From Pythium myriotylum (Eukaryota; Oomycota; Peronosporomycetes; Pythiales; Pythiaceae), in NCBI GenBank assembly GCA_023091665.1, contig JALJCQ010000015.1, forward strand, positions 620,001-684,000: a stretch of 64,000 nt of DNA, read 5' to 3'. Below are positions 8,926 through 20,502 of the stretch, piece after piece (position 1 is the stretch's first letter; every line of letters begins with the position of its first letter). A program made the position numbers and the translations under genes. The notes under the pieces were generated by a model. The model was not told the DNA's origin and made no database searches. It worked only from the letters and a program-made list of their open reading frames with translations.

Positions 8926-11900
8926 ACAAACAGAGAGACGCGTACGTCGCTACCATTTCTCTCGACACTTCTCAGGAGAGAGCTTACTTCCATTGCGCTT
9001 GGTCGGATGGCGGGATCTTCGCTGAGACAGCGCAACGCAATATTGTGGATTGCAGGAGGACACCCCCGCGAGAATCTTGGGCGGAGCTCACCAGTAGCGA
9101 TCTGATGCAAGATGCGGAGTTGTTTAGCCTCTTCTTCGATATTTGAGTTTGCCGTGGTCCTAGACTTCAGCGACGCTAGCATAGTCGTGACCGAACCCTG
9201 GTATCCGTATGGCACTTCGTGCGTGTCCAGTTCAGAAAGAATCACACCAAATGAAAATATATCTGCCTTCTCGTCATAGGACCTTGTGCCGGTGATAATT
9301 TCTGGAGCCATCCATAACGGTGAGCCAAGACTGCGATAGTCGGTATCTCCACGAACGGGAGGGACGCCAAAGTCCGCCAACTTTGCTCGCCCGTTGGCGT
9401 CCAGTAGCACATTTCGAGACTTAAGATCACGATGTAATATCGCCGGCGATAGTGAATGAGCGAACGAGAGTGCCCCAATTGCATCCAATGCGACCTGCAG
9501 CTTGTTCTCACCCCAATCACCACTCCGGAACCAAGTAGACGCTGGCGAGCAAGACGAAGCAGAGGAAAAGTGGAGCGTCGCGCATAAGTCACCTCTTGGC
9601 ATGAACTCCATCAGTGCGCACAAATCATTTGGAGAAGTCCATGCGACGCCGACGACTGTGACAATGCGAGGGTGTGAAAGAGCAGACTGTAGTTTGACCT
9701 GAGCAACGAATCGCTGGAACGCTTGGTTATCGCGTATTGCCTCTTGCGACAGCGTCTTGATTGCAACGTGGCGGCTTTCAGTAGAGGACGTGCGACACGT
9801 GCCGCGCCAAACCTGGCCGAACGAACCGGACCCAACAACTTTAAAGAACCGAACCGACCTCATTTCCACTCGAAGATGAGCCAATCTTTCGTCGTTGCGC
9901 AGAGTTATGGTCCGGCTGGACAGTTTTGTTCCCCTGGTGGGGTTGAATCTCGTGGAATTCTTCGGATCGTCTTCGACGGTATCGTTGTCGGTGACTTCAT
10001 GGCGGTGGATCTCATCTAATGCATTTTGTTGCAATAGTTGTCTCTTCTTACGCGCGCGGGAGCAAGCTGTAAAGCCGAAAACGATTCCAGCGATGATCAG
10101 AACAGCTGAGGTTATCAGACCAGCAGTCCTCGAGTTGTTATGCGACGACGTGACCTTTGTCACACTTGTTCTATCTCCATTGCCGTCGACACTTGATTGA
10201 ACTGTGCACACAGAGTAGCCATGCAGAGTACTCATGGATGTCGCAAGGCACCCTACTGTCGAGAACGTTGCCTCGTCGACTTTAAGCTCACGAAGATTCT
10301 TAAGCATCTCGACTTGATCCAGGGTGACATTAATCGGCGCCATGTTGATATTGCCTTGGAGACGAAGGACGTTAAGTTTGGTCGCGTTCCAGACAACTGC
10401 GGGGAAGGCGGTGAGCTTGTTCCAGCTCAGATCGAGGCTCTCTAGATTCGGGAGGTCGGTGACGTCGAAATACGTGAGCGCGTTCGTCGATGCATTGCTG
10501 GCAAATGGCAGGGAAATGAGTCTTGTCGACATCAATCAGTGGCCTTTCTTTGGATACTCACAGCGTGGTAATAGTTACCGGGAGTCTGGCCGGTAGTGAA
10601 CGAAGGGCGTTTCTGCTCACATCAAGAACCTTCAGTCTCACGAACGATCCCGAGAAATTAAAAAGGGCGTTGGATGCTAGAAACCTGCAGCAAAGAGAAT
10701 TCAGTTAGTTCGATGTTCTAAACAGATCGACAAAAGTGGGCTTACAATTCCTCGAGTGATTGCTCTGGAAGATCCTGAGAAGCAATCGACTCGATACTAT
10801 TCTCAGAGAGATCCAAACGGGAGAGGTTTGCAAATGTCGAAGCAAACGCAGCTGGCAACGTGCCTTGGAATCCACAACGTGATAAACTCAGCACTTGGAC
10901 TGCAGACAATGGGCGAGTCTTGCCTAGTTGTGCGGCGACCTGTGTAGCGTTCAGCGGGTTTCCATCCAACCTGAGCTCTTTCAACACCTGCAGCTTGGCA
11001 ATGGACGATGGAAATGATCTCAACTGATTGTCTTGGAGGTCAAGAGATATGAGAGATGAGAATGAGGCATCGAACGTGGTCAGTTGGTTCTTCGCAAGCT
11101 GTAGAGTTAGCAACCCCGAAGATGAGTAGAGAGGCTGCTTGTTATTGTCCACTTCGATCTTCGTGATGATGTTATCCGAGAGTGACAAGTTGCGGACCTG
11201 CGGCATGCTTGCAATCACTTGCAATACAGGGAAATTGACTAGCGTACAGCTGTTCAGGATCCTGCGATAAGAATGCTATCAACATAAAACCCTCAGCAGA
11301 CCTCGGCCACTTTACCACGAGCCTTACAACGTATTAATCGTCTTGAAGCGGACAACAGACGCGGGTATGTCAGACACACCGAGTTGAAGTCGGCTGAATA
11401 AACAACACGAATGTCAAGTCGTGAATTCGACGGCAATCACGAGCTATAGAACGGCTCACAGTGTTGCAATTGGGAGATCGTAGACTGCTGCTGGAAGAGA
11501 ATTGGGTGCAAGATTGCGTAGCCCCCTACAAAGCGCATCCGACGATCGAATGAATCTCTTGCTTGATCAAGGCAGGTGGTCGCACTGTTCTCACAGGAAG
11601 TGGAGGTTCGAGCCATTCGCAACAATGTTGTGTCCCGGAAAGCCAAATGCTTCAGCACCCACCGATTCGACCGTTAGGTCTCTAGCGACCATCAAAACAC
11701 CGTCAACGCACGCTAGTCATTTGTTAACGAACAAGTAAGTGAAACTCACAGGCCGGTGGTGTTTGCTGGCAGCGTGAGCGCTGCAATATCTTCAACCCGC
11801 CCGTTCGGGGTATCACTGTAAGGAACGCGAACGCTGAATACCTTGGAGTTCTCGTCAATGGACGACCCGAGACAGCGGAAAACACAGCCGCTTGCGTCTC

Positions 11901-12081
11901 GCTTCAAGTCCGAAGTCATCGTTGCGTTCGCCGCAAAGTCTCGACTGTACTTGATGCAAACAACGGACTCGGGGCATTGCGAACTGCAGTCGGTCGTGAG
12001 CACGGTTCGGTTGGGACACTCTGCTGTCGCCGACGCGATGGCCGCGACGGCTGCAAGTACGCGCTGAGATAGTCGCTTCAT
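8922..12081 (-). CDS. LRR receptor-like kinase 1 (seven exons)
   Basis: My spliced model on the reverse strand has exons 12081-11750, 11681-11595, 11525-11460, 11393-11328, 11261-10746, 10684-10562 and 10521-8922. All junctions fall in phase 2 with GT-AG ends and give about 929 aa. The start at 12081 gives a signal peptide (MKRLSQRVLAAVAA). A Cys-rich segment follows, then leucine-rich repeats, one transmembrane helix (SAVLIIAGIVFGFTA) and a TKL-type kinase domain. The kinase has GSGSFGQV, VAIK, HRDLKSRN and ADFG, so it should be active. Exons 3 and 4 are each 66 nt, exactly one 22-residue repeat. The last intron is only 40 nt with an AAG acceptor and is the least certain. Ligand and pathway are unknown. 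Confidence 0.75.
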
Positions 12082-12474
12082 GGGGCACAAGCCCGTGCCA
12101 TGGGGAAGTGGGAACTAGATCGCCATCAGTTCAGCACGCAGAACGGAGGCCTCGTCCTGACCTTCCCGCACGGCCAGCGGCGACGTGACGCTGGCATTGA
12201 AGAAGCTCGCGCTGGAGGCGATCTCCTCTCACTGGTGTGTGGGCCACACACCCTTCGTGCTGTCATGACCAGGCAAGGGAGATGAGACCCATGAACCTGA
12301 GACCGTCTTCTCGAACAACTGGAGAATACCGGTTGCCCCACTTGCGTCGCAGAAACGAGACTGGCATCAGCTCCCCCGTTGCAATGACATGGCTACATAA
12401 CGGCAAGTACATGTATGCCAAACACGAAACGAGCTTGTACTATTACTACTCAACAGAGAAGGGGCCTACACTTG
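12082..12474. other. Intergenic region
   Basis: Promoter side of receptor kinase 1 and 3' side of the phosphatase gene. It contains an ATACCGGT word near 12333. Nothing else recognised. Confidence 0.4.
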
Positions 12475-13671
12475 TTAGTACTGGCGCGTGAAGACCTTGG
12501 ATTCGACCTTGCCGCCGTTCTTGTCGAAGATGTTGTAAGTCACCGTCATGGTGCGCGCGGCAATGTCGACTTCGTACACGGCGTAGCCGTAGTTGCGCTG
12601 GTAGTAGTTGATCGTGGCCTTCGTGCCCGGGGACTTCTGGCCAAAGTCGATGCCACGGCCGCCACCGCCGATGAGGAAGTAGTCCAAGTTGCCCGAGCGG
12701 AGGAACTGCATGTCGTGGTCGTGGCCGCAGATGTAGGCCTTGGCCTTGCTGTTGCCCTGGAGGAGCGTGTTGAGACGAGTGACTGACGAATCGGTCTGAT
12801 CTCCGCGGCCGCCCGCCGAGTAGATGTGGTAGTGTCCCATCACGAGCGCGAAGTCAGCTGTCGCGTCAGCGAGCTGGTTCGTGACCCAGGTGTAGTCAGA
12901 GTCCTTGATGGTCTCCGTGTCCGTGTTGATGAGCTTGATCTTCTTGCCGTTGGCGTCCGTGATGTCGACTGTGTAGAACTCGCCAGGCATGATCCAGTAC
13001 TTGGATCCGGGCTTGGTGTCCTTGGAGTACTCGATCTGAGCGTTGCTGTTGCCCAAGTGGTCGTGGTTGCCTAGAATCGAGAACCAAGGCACCGTAAGCT
13101 TGGTGCCGATCGAGTAGCGGTTGAGCCACGTGTTCGTCCACTGGGAGTCGGTCGTCGAGCTCACGCCGAATGTGTAGAAGTTGTCGCCGGCGTTCAGGAT
13201 GAAATCAATGTTGTTCGCCTCCGAGAGGATGCCATCGCGCACAGCCGTGAGACCAGCGTTTGTGGACTTCTCGCCCCAATCACCGATGCCAATGAAGCGG
13301 ATCTTGTTGCCAGTGCAGTTCAAGTTGAGCTTCTTGGTATCCGCCGCGTTGGCCGTCAGGGTGCAGCGGCTCGCGAGCGTTGAGGCCCGGGTCTCGGGGG
13401 TGTTGAGAGCAGCAGCGATGATACGGCGGTCGTTTGCAGCCGCGTCCGTGGCCATCTTGACCTGCTCGTGGGCAGCCTTGGAGTCTTCCACAGAGAGTCC
13501 GTACTTGAGTGCAAGCTCGGTCACCTCGGCTTCAAACTGCTCCATCTTAGAGAGGTTGTCGATGGCAGCGTCGAGGGCCGGGTTGGCACCGCGGAGCGAG
13601 GCCTCTTGGGCCGAGCTGAGCGCGGCCGTCGCGACGAGCAGCAGCGAGCAAAAGGTCTTCGCGCCAAACAT
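12475..13671 (-). CDS. Secreted purple acid phosphatase (type 5-like)
   Basis: A 398-aa protein with signal peptide 1-21 (ending LSSAQ) and an N-terminal extension of about 100 helical residues before the catalytic domain. The five metal-ligand motifs of purple acid phosphatases are present: GDWG 130-133, GDNFY 162-166, GNHD 201-204, GHYH 279-282 and GHDH 316-319. These bind a dinuclear metal centre that hydrolyses phosphomonoesters. With a secretion signal and no anchor it probably scavenges phosphate outside the cell or in the secretory pathway. No intron is needed. The function is well supported by motifs; the physiological substrate is not known. It lies between two paralogous receptor kinases. 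Confidence 0.92.
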   Translation of the reverse strand: MFGAKTFCSLLLVATAALSSAQEASLRGANPALDAAIDNLSKMEQFEAEVTELALKYGLSVEDSKAAHEQVKMATDAAANDRRIIAAALNTPETRASTLASRCTLTANAADTKKLNLNCTGNKIRFIGIGDWGEKSTNAGLTAVRDGILSEANNIDFILNAGDNFYTFGVSSTTDSQWTNTWLNRYSIGTKLTVPWFSILGNHDHLGNSNAQIEYSKDTKPGSKYWIMPGEFYTVDITDANGKKIKLINTDTETIKDSDYTWVTNQLADATADFALVMGHYHIYSAGGRGDQTDSSVTRLNTLLQGNSKAKAYICGHDHDMQFLRSGNLDYFLIGGGGRGIDFGQKSPGTKATINYYQRNYGYAVYEVDIAARTMTVTYNIFDKNGGKVESKVFTRQY

Positions 13672-15386
13672 TGTGATTCGAAAGGAGGAGTGAGCTCTTC
13701 ACAGGGAGACCACCAAATGGAAAGTGAGACTATCGCTGCCGCTGTCAATGTTGGGCTGATTGCGGTGGTCCAGCGAAGGCGATTCCTCCAGCATTCCATG
13801 GTACGTCAACCGTTGGGGCCAATTGCATCGCACAATCAATGAGGCAACGGAGATTCGCCCTCGAGCAAAGAAGATCGGCCAAGAGTGGGAGTAGTACAAC
13901 CACTAAACGGCGGCAGATGGCGTATTTACTCAGATGCAGTTGAAGAAAGAACTCGACCTCTCCGGTTCTCCTCTACGATTCTTTTGCGCAGGAGTTGATG
14001 CCTAATGCGGGAGACAATCTCGAGTGCTTCTGAAGAGTATCCAAATTTTTGAGACGATGATGCAAAAGCCCGTCAAATGGACGCCTCCAGGCTCGTGCAG
14101 CCTGTAGGCTTAATTAAGCGGGAGAGCCCGGTCTCGGTCTTGCGTTCCGATGTTGGAGCATCGTGGGTGTCCATAGCGACAATGCGTGTGCGAGTACTAA
14201 CGCGCATTGTGAGGAACCATGTCGAGTGCTTACAGTTATAACTGTAAGCACTCGACATGGTTCCTCCGGTTCGAATCGAACCAAAACGCTCGACTCGTCA
14301 GTAATCGGAACAGATTCCGCGAGTGCATCACCTGAGAACGGGCCGTGCATGCGATGTGGATGATGCAAGCTCTGCTGGAAACTTGTAAACCATCTCCACA
14401 GCGGGGATGTTCCCAGCACAGTAGAGACAGATTACTGAGGCTCCGTCGCGGCAGCGATCCGAGCGTGAGGAGACCATGATCAAGCTGTGACTGACGGGGG
14501 TCCTCAGTTGTGTCTCTTCCTGTCACAGAGATGAATCTCGCGTTTCCCAGCACTCGCGTACAGTATCATGCCGAGATTCGCCTGCAGAGCGAATCTCGAA
14601 GCTTCCTGTCCTGTCAGACTTGACCGCTTGGACCTCGTTCGTCCTTGGCCACTCGTTGCTCGACCGTTGACAACCATGGAATCCATGAGGGAGACCTTCA
14701 ACCTGATTCCCGTTGAATAGCTTGAGCTGGGCTAGTACTGCAATCTTCTCTAACCTACGATACACATCGTATTCCATCGAGAACTGACCAATACCGGTAT
14801 TGCACCCGCCCGAGCGCCTCTACGGTAGTAATACTCGTGCTTCGCCCTTCCATTCGTGGACTCGATGGCCGCGACGCCCACAGGCCAAGCACTCAGGGGG
14901 GTGCCACCCTCACCCACGCGCTCGCCGATCACCGACTTTCGCGGCACCGAACCAAACGAAGACAGTTGCGCTCCGCCTTCCACTCAGAGAACACGCGTTT
15001 TACTGCTTTATGTTAACTCCTGCTCCGACTTTCTTTCGAGGTGCGATCGGCTTCAGCGCTCCCGGCATCCCCATCTGCCTGCGCGGAACCAGCTGGCGTC
15101 TGAACTCCTGGCCGGGTGGCCGAATGGTGGCCAAAACGCCTGTAAAACTCCGGATGTCCGCGCGTCCAGAGACCCACCACATCGCTTTTGCATCCAGCAG
15201 GCGCGCCGCAGCTGTGGGGCGCGCGGCCAGGTAGAGTCGGGCCAGCCGCGCCCGTGAGAACAGGACGGGGCCGAGGGTGCCTTTATTTCTTTGCGTGCTT
15301 TTATTTCGTTCTCTCTGGCCGTTGGGAATCCCCAGATCTGGTTGGCGCGCTCTCTCCCAAGGCGACATCCACCGAGACCCTCGAGC
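13672..15386. other. Long intergenic region with a perfect palindrome
   Basis: Lies between the divergent phosphatase and receptor kinase 2 genes, so it holds both promoters. The only strong structure is the 56-bp palindrome at 14211-14266. No ORF here has a recognisable domain. Confidence 0.45.
14211..14266. repeat. 56-bp perfect palindrome
   Basis: The left arm begins GAGGAACCATGTCGAGTGCT and the right arm is its exact reverse complement, with the centre between 14238 and 14239 (AGTTA|TAACT). There is no spacer. Just to the left, CAATGCG and CGCATTG form a second, spaced inverted repeat. Such a structure can extrude as a cruciform or fold as a hairpin in RNA. Confidence 0.9.
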
Positions 15387-18300
15387 ATGCGATCTCGCGG
15401 GCGCTCGCTCGGCGTCGCGGCGCTCGTGCTCGCGGCTCTGGCGCGAGCCCAGGACGCGCCGGACGAGGGCGACTGGGAGTGGCGACCGCTCGACGCGCTC
15501 GAGAGCGAGCGAGAGGCCGCCGAGCCGCCCTCTTCCGCTTCGGAGCTGCGCGAGAACTCGCTCACGTTCACGCTCGTGACGCCGTCGCCGCCGCCGCCGC
15601 TGCTCATCCGCGACGCGACACGCGTCGTGCTGACACCCACGACCGCCCGACCGACGGTGCGACCGGCGACAGAAGCGCCACCACCACCGCCGGCATCGCC
15701 ACCGACGACGCCGACTCCGACGCCCACGACCGAAGAGCCGACGCCCACGACGCCGGCGCCCGAACCCACCGCCCCCGCCGTGATCCCCGCGACGGCCATG
15801 GCGGCCGAGACCACGCCCGCGACCGTCAAGCCCGCCGACAGCAGCGCCGCGAGCGCGAGCGCGACGGCGACGCCCAAGGCCACGACCAGCACGAGTGCGA
15901 GTGCGAGTGCCAGCTCGACGACGACAACGACCAAGACCACGACGAATAGCACGAGCAGCGGGTCCTGCCCGACGTACAACGAGATCACGAGCGACTGCAA
16001 CGGCGCGTGCCCGAACAACGTGCTCTGCGTCAAGTACCGATCGGACGGCCAGTGCTCGAGCTCGGACGACTCGACGTGCATCCACCCGGCGGGCGACCCG
16101 TGCGCGTACGAGTGCATCGACGGCACGTCGCGGGACTTTGACCAGTGGACGTTCAGTCCTTACGCCGTGCCCGGATGGGCGACGTCGCTCCACAATAACA
16201 AACAGGTTGAGGCCATCCGCGCACTCGATGTGCCCCGCAACATCACGCAGCTGTACGTGTTTGGCCGTGGTACAGGTCACGACCTTCGAGAAAGAACTGA
16301 CGTGTCTGATGGTGGAAACTAGGTCGATCAACTTCGTGTTCAATGAGCTCAACCTCACGACCATCAAGGGCAAGGTCGCGTCGATCGAGTTCCCGGACAA
16401 ACGCTTCGTGACGGTAGACTCACAAGTTAGCAGCATTGCTCTGCTTAACCTAGACTACCGCAAGATCCCCGTGGGCACCTACTCGTCCAATCTCCAGTAT
16501 CTCCTTCTTCATAACTGCCTTCTCAGCGAAGTCCCCGAGCCGGTTTTCGAGCTCCAGCAGCTGAATCTTCTCGACCTTGCGTCCAATAACATCAGCAAGT
16601 TGCCCTCAGACATCAGCAAGTTGCCTCTCGCAGCCATCTACATGGATGACAACGAATTCACCCAGTTTCCTGACTTTTTAACGAAGATGAACTCCCTCAA
16701 GGTTGCCGGGTTCGCGACCAACAAAATCCCCAAGTTCACGATAGTTGATCGATCATCCGCCCTGAACGAACTCGACCTCAACTACAACCGACTCAAAGAC
16801 TTTGCCGGCGTGATTCCGAGTCTGGAGAAACTTTATTTGCGTGGTAACCAGCTCACAACGTTTCCTTCCACGATGTCGACCTTGACAAACCTCAAGATAC
16901 TGGATGTGACAGAAAACACGCTTTCATCCCAGGCTATCGCCCAGACAGCGACAAATCTCACGCACGCGTTTTTGTCGGAGCTTATGATGGGATCGAACGG
17001 GCTTCACACGCTCCCCGACCTCGGAAACGTTTTTCCTAATTTGGAGACGCTGTGGGTGCGAAACAACAGCATCGAGAAGGTTGAAGGTACCTATAACGGA
17101 AAGGTAAAGGTGCTTAGGGCCTATGCGAACAAGATCAAGCAGTTCACAGCCTCATTCTCACGTCTGGTTACGCTTGATCTGAGCGACAACAAGCTTGAAG
17201 ATGTGCCTGACGTCGCGTCAATTTCTCCGGCCCTTCAAACCTTGAATGTCTCGAAAAATCAGTTCGAGAAGCTGAAGAATGACAAGCCTATGACAACATT
17301 GACTGTCTTCAACGCCTCTCGCAATAGCCTCTCCAGCTTCAGTCTTCAGTTGCCTAATCTACGTGTCTTGGATCTCTCGTACAACAAGTTCAAGGAGATT
17401 CCTGCCGCCGTCTGGACGTACAGTGTTCTCGACGAACTTCACATCGAGGGAAACGATCAGCTGAAGAATGTGCAGTTCACGCAAGATCAGTACTCGTTCA
17501 TCAAGCGTCTGTCGAAGTTAACGATGGACACATCCGCAGTACGGAGCGACTGCCCGAATGCGTGGAAGACCGATTTCAAGGGTATTTCTATTTGCGTTCA
17601 GAACGGCTCTGGAGACACTTCGGTACAGAGCGCTGCTGGTGTAACTCATACCTGGACGTGGATATCCATCATGCTTGGCTCTATGGCAGCCATCGCGCTT
17701 GCTGCGTTCATTTTTGTCGTGTATCGACGTCGTAGCCGCTACAACGCGGGAGGGTATGATCTTAAGGGCATGACAACGGGAACTTTAAAGCCAGAAGATC
17801 GTACTGCAGGTTTGACCCAAACCTTCGGCTCGCTTGCTCGCAGCTACCCAAACGGCGGAATTTGGGACGACGAAGAGCTACAAGAACGCCGTGTCGACTA
17901 CGACAGCATCAAGTTTGAGAGCAAATTGGCTGCTGGTGCTTACGGTGAGGTGTGGATCGGTACTTACCGCATGGAGTGCGTGGCCGTGAAGAAGTTGAGC
18001 GATGCAGGCATGCGTGACAAGAATGCACTGGCCTACTTTGTAAGCGAGATCAAGTTGCTTGCACAACTGGATCACCCCCGTATTATCCGATTTTACGGTG
18101 TGGCGTGGACAAGTCTGACGGACTTGTGCGCTGTGATCGAGTACATGCCAGGAGGTGATCTTCACTCAATGCTTCGTACGCCGCTTCTACCACAAGGCCG
18201 ATGGAACGCCGCAAAGCTCCAAATCGCATTGGACACTGTGGAGGCACTGACATACGTCCACACCCTGGATGATGTGTTGATCCATCGTGATCTGAAGTCT

Positions 18301-18879
18301 CGAAACGTTCTGCTTGACGATGACTGGCGAGCGAAGGTGACCGACTTCGGAATTTCCCGGTTCCAGCGTGATGGTGATGCGACTATGACTAGTGGCATCG
18401 GTACTGGCCGATGGATGGCGCCAGAAGTGGTTATGGGCCGGTCGGACTACACTGAAAAGGTTGATGTCTACTCGTTTGGTGTCATCTTGTCCGAGCTTGA
18501 CACACACCAGATGCCATATTCACAAACCGGAAACGGCCAGTTGCCGCTCACAGAAATGGGTATCTTGCAGCAAGTGTCCACGGGTGAACTGCGACCTAGC
18601 TTCTCGCCAACATGTCCTCCGCAGATTTTGGACATTGCAAACAAGTGTCTTTCTTTCCAACCCGACGATCGACCAAGTTCGCTCGAAGTCGCATACATGC
18701 TGCGGCAGCTCATCCCGCTGTTCCCTCGTGAGGACGCGCCTCGACCGTCGTCTATGTTTGCGCGAAGCACATTCTCGATGTCGGGAACTTTCCGTAAGAG
18801 CTCTGGAGCGAACAACTGGCGAGCAGGGTCCGAGCGCATCTCTCGGAAGAACAACCAAATGGGCGAGTTCAGTTTCTAG
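15387..18879 (+). CDS. LRR receptor-like kinase 2 (two exons)
   Basis: Exons 15387-16252 and 16323-18879 join across a 70-nt intron (donor GTACGT, acceptor CTAG, phase 2) to give about 1,140 aa. The signal peptide is followed by a long Thr/Pro/Ala-rich stalk (about residues 75-195), a Cys-rich cap and a run of leucine-rich repeats such as LDLSDNKLEDVP. Then come a transmembrane helix (IMLGSMAAIALAAFIFVVY) and a TKL-type kinase with AAGAYGEV, VAVKKL, HRDLKSRN and TDFG. All key kinase residues are present. It is a paralogue of kinase 1, with the Cys-rich region SDCNGACPNNVLCVKY matching that gene's TTDCSSQCPESVVCIKY. The intron is required because the kinase frame differs from the signal-peptide frame. 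The provirus begins 85 bp after its stop. Confidence 0.85.
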
Positions 18880-18956
18880 ACGAGTTAGGCTTTCGGTGTG
18901 GTTTTGATGTTTGTGCGTGACGTCACGAGTGGTCTCTCCGACCTTGCGGGGAGATT

Positions 18957-18964
18957 GTAATTCA
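18957..18964. other. Left attachment-site octamer (attL core)
   Basis: GTAATTCA here is repeated directly at 41392-41399, at the right end of the element. With the next ten bases it forms the palindrome GTAATTCATATGAATTAC. This is what results if two TIR ends joined through TA recombine with a host GTAATTCA. The recombination reading is inference. Confidence 0.6.
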
Positions 18965-19359
18965 TATGAATTACGACGCGATCTTGAAATCTTCGGCCTC
19001 TAGAAGCTCTGTAGATCTATGGGATGCAACGAATCGTGTGGTGAAAATGACGGGGATTCTATAGCTAATATTGAGTCTTGTGGGGGTTCTCGGTTATTTT
19101 CGCTGAGCATTTTTGCCATGCGACGGCGTTGGCTCAGAACGTCTATGAGATTCAATTCTATCATCGGACAAGATGGGCACATCAGCAACTAGGTTCTGCT
19201 GAGGCAGGGGCGGTATGCAGCAGTCATGTGCTAGCGTGGTCTTATGGACGGACAGTTTTGGAAAAGGAGATATCTAGGATTCAATCGCACACATGCGGAT
19301 TCATGAATTGTCTGAGCGAATCCTTCTGCGTTCAATCACACTTGTTGATGACCTTCAGC

Positions 19360-20502
19360 TCACGCACTCAATACCGATGGCAAATCTTGGGGAATTCCGT
19401 GTAGCGTAAAACCATACGATTGATACTGCTCGTTCTTCGCTGAGCCATCAAACCCACCACCGATGTATCCAACTGGGATCCCCCGCTTGGTGCACACAAT
19501 CGCACTTCCAGAGAGACCTGGAGCTGACAACGTTGAGAGTGTCATTTGATTCCAGTGCCAGCCAGTGATTTCAGCTGGAATAATGGCGTATGGGTGTCCA
19601 AACTGAGCATCCTTGAGAATGCCAGGAAAGCCAAACACATGGGCATGCATCGTTGGATACACCTCGGTCGACATCTCACATCGATCCAGCTGGGTGTCTT
19701 GTGGTACAGCAACTTCGAAGATTGCGAAATCGAAGTCGGCTGAACTGCGCCAACAGATGTCACTCGCAAGGCTGAACTTGTGAACTTCTACCAGTTGCTT
19801 GCCATCCGGAAAGAGCTGCTCTATCACAACTTGGGGCTTGAGTGGTTGAGCTGATGCTTTCTTTCGAGACCTGCGAGGTGGTGGCTCTGAAACATCATCA
19901 GCCCCTAGCTTTCGCTTCCCGCTCGCTTTCTTTGCTCGATGAGACTTGGAATATCGGATGATTTCTTGCTTGAACTCATCGCTCAAATCATCATCAAACA
20001 ACTCGTCGCTCCACAGGTGCAAGTTGGTAAGCAGATACAATTGCGACGGCGTCCGATCTACAACCAGCGCCGTTGCTGAACACACCACTTCTGACGAAAT
20101 GCTGACGGTGATTCGGACAACTGACTTCCACAGATTCAATTGAACCTGAGGATCCACGGTTGACAGTTCCTCCGCGCTCCAGGTGATCTTCTTCGCTGCA
20201 GACTCTTCCGGAACAACCACATACATCTTCGCATCACTTGCACCGTATTGCCCAATACCATCTTCGGGTTGCAAATTGGTGGGAACATCCGCGGTATTCG
20301 CATCGAACGCTGTCTTGTCGGCGTAGACGAGGAGGTCGGACGCGTCACAATGCGATAGCTTCCTGGGGTTCTTCGCTATCACAGCATCTCTGAACTGGTC
20401 AATCACGTAGTTGGAGGGGATAGACACAGAACTCGCAGTTGTCCCCTTGTACGCCGCCCCCTTCTGATCGACAAGAAGAAACCAAACCAGTCTTTCCACC
20501 AT
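19360..20502 (-). CDS. Crinkler-like effector with trypsin-like peptidase domain (left TIR copy)
   Basis: A 380-aa ORF. Residues 1-65 resemble the ubiquitin-like N-terminus of Crinkler (CRN) proteins: MVERLVWFLLV, FRDAVIAKNP, then CDASDLLVYADK in place of the LFLAK segment. MYVVVPE at 93-99 resembles the HVLVVVP motif that ends CRN N-termini. Residues 189-216 are basic (KRK, PPPRRSRKK) and could direct nuclear import. The C-terminal part reads as a trypsin-like peptidase: LLTNLH (His162), DFDFAIFEV (Asp258 probable) and GLSGSAIV (Ser331). CRNs are oomycete and fungal proteins that act inside target cells. Protease activity is inferred from the triad. Transcribed outward, toward the host kinase. 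Host-like GC suggests capture. Confidence 0.75.
   Translation of the reverse strand: MVERLVWFLLVDQKGAAYKGTTASSVSIPSNYVIDQFRDAVIAKNPRKLSHCDASDLLVYADKTAFDANTADVPTNLQPEDGIGQYGASDAKMYVVVPEESAAKKITWSAEELSTVDPQVQLNLWKSVVRITVSISSEVVCSATALVVDRTPSQLYLLTNLHLWSDELFDDDLSDEFKQEIIRYSKSHRAKKASGKRKLGADDVSEPPPRRSRKKASAQPLKPQVVIEQLFPDGKQLVEVHKFSLASDICWRSSADFDFAIFEVAVPQDTQLDRCEMSTEVYPTMHAHVFGFPGILKDAQFGHPYAIIPAEITGWHWNQMTLSTLSAPGLSGSAIVCTKRGIPVGYIGGGFDGSAKNEQYQSYGFTLHGIPQDLPSVLSA

Noticed and set aside
15000..16436. Long reverse-strand ORFs opposite receptor kinase 2
   Set aside because: Low-complexity Arg-rich translations of the Thr/Pro-rich stalk; shadows only.
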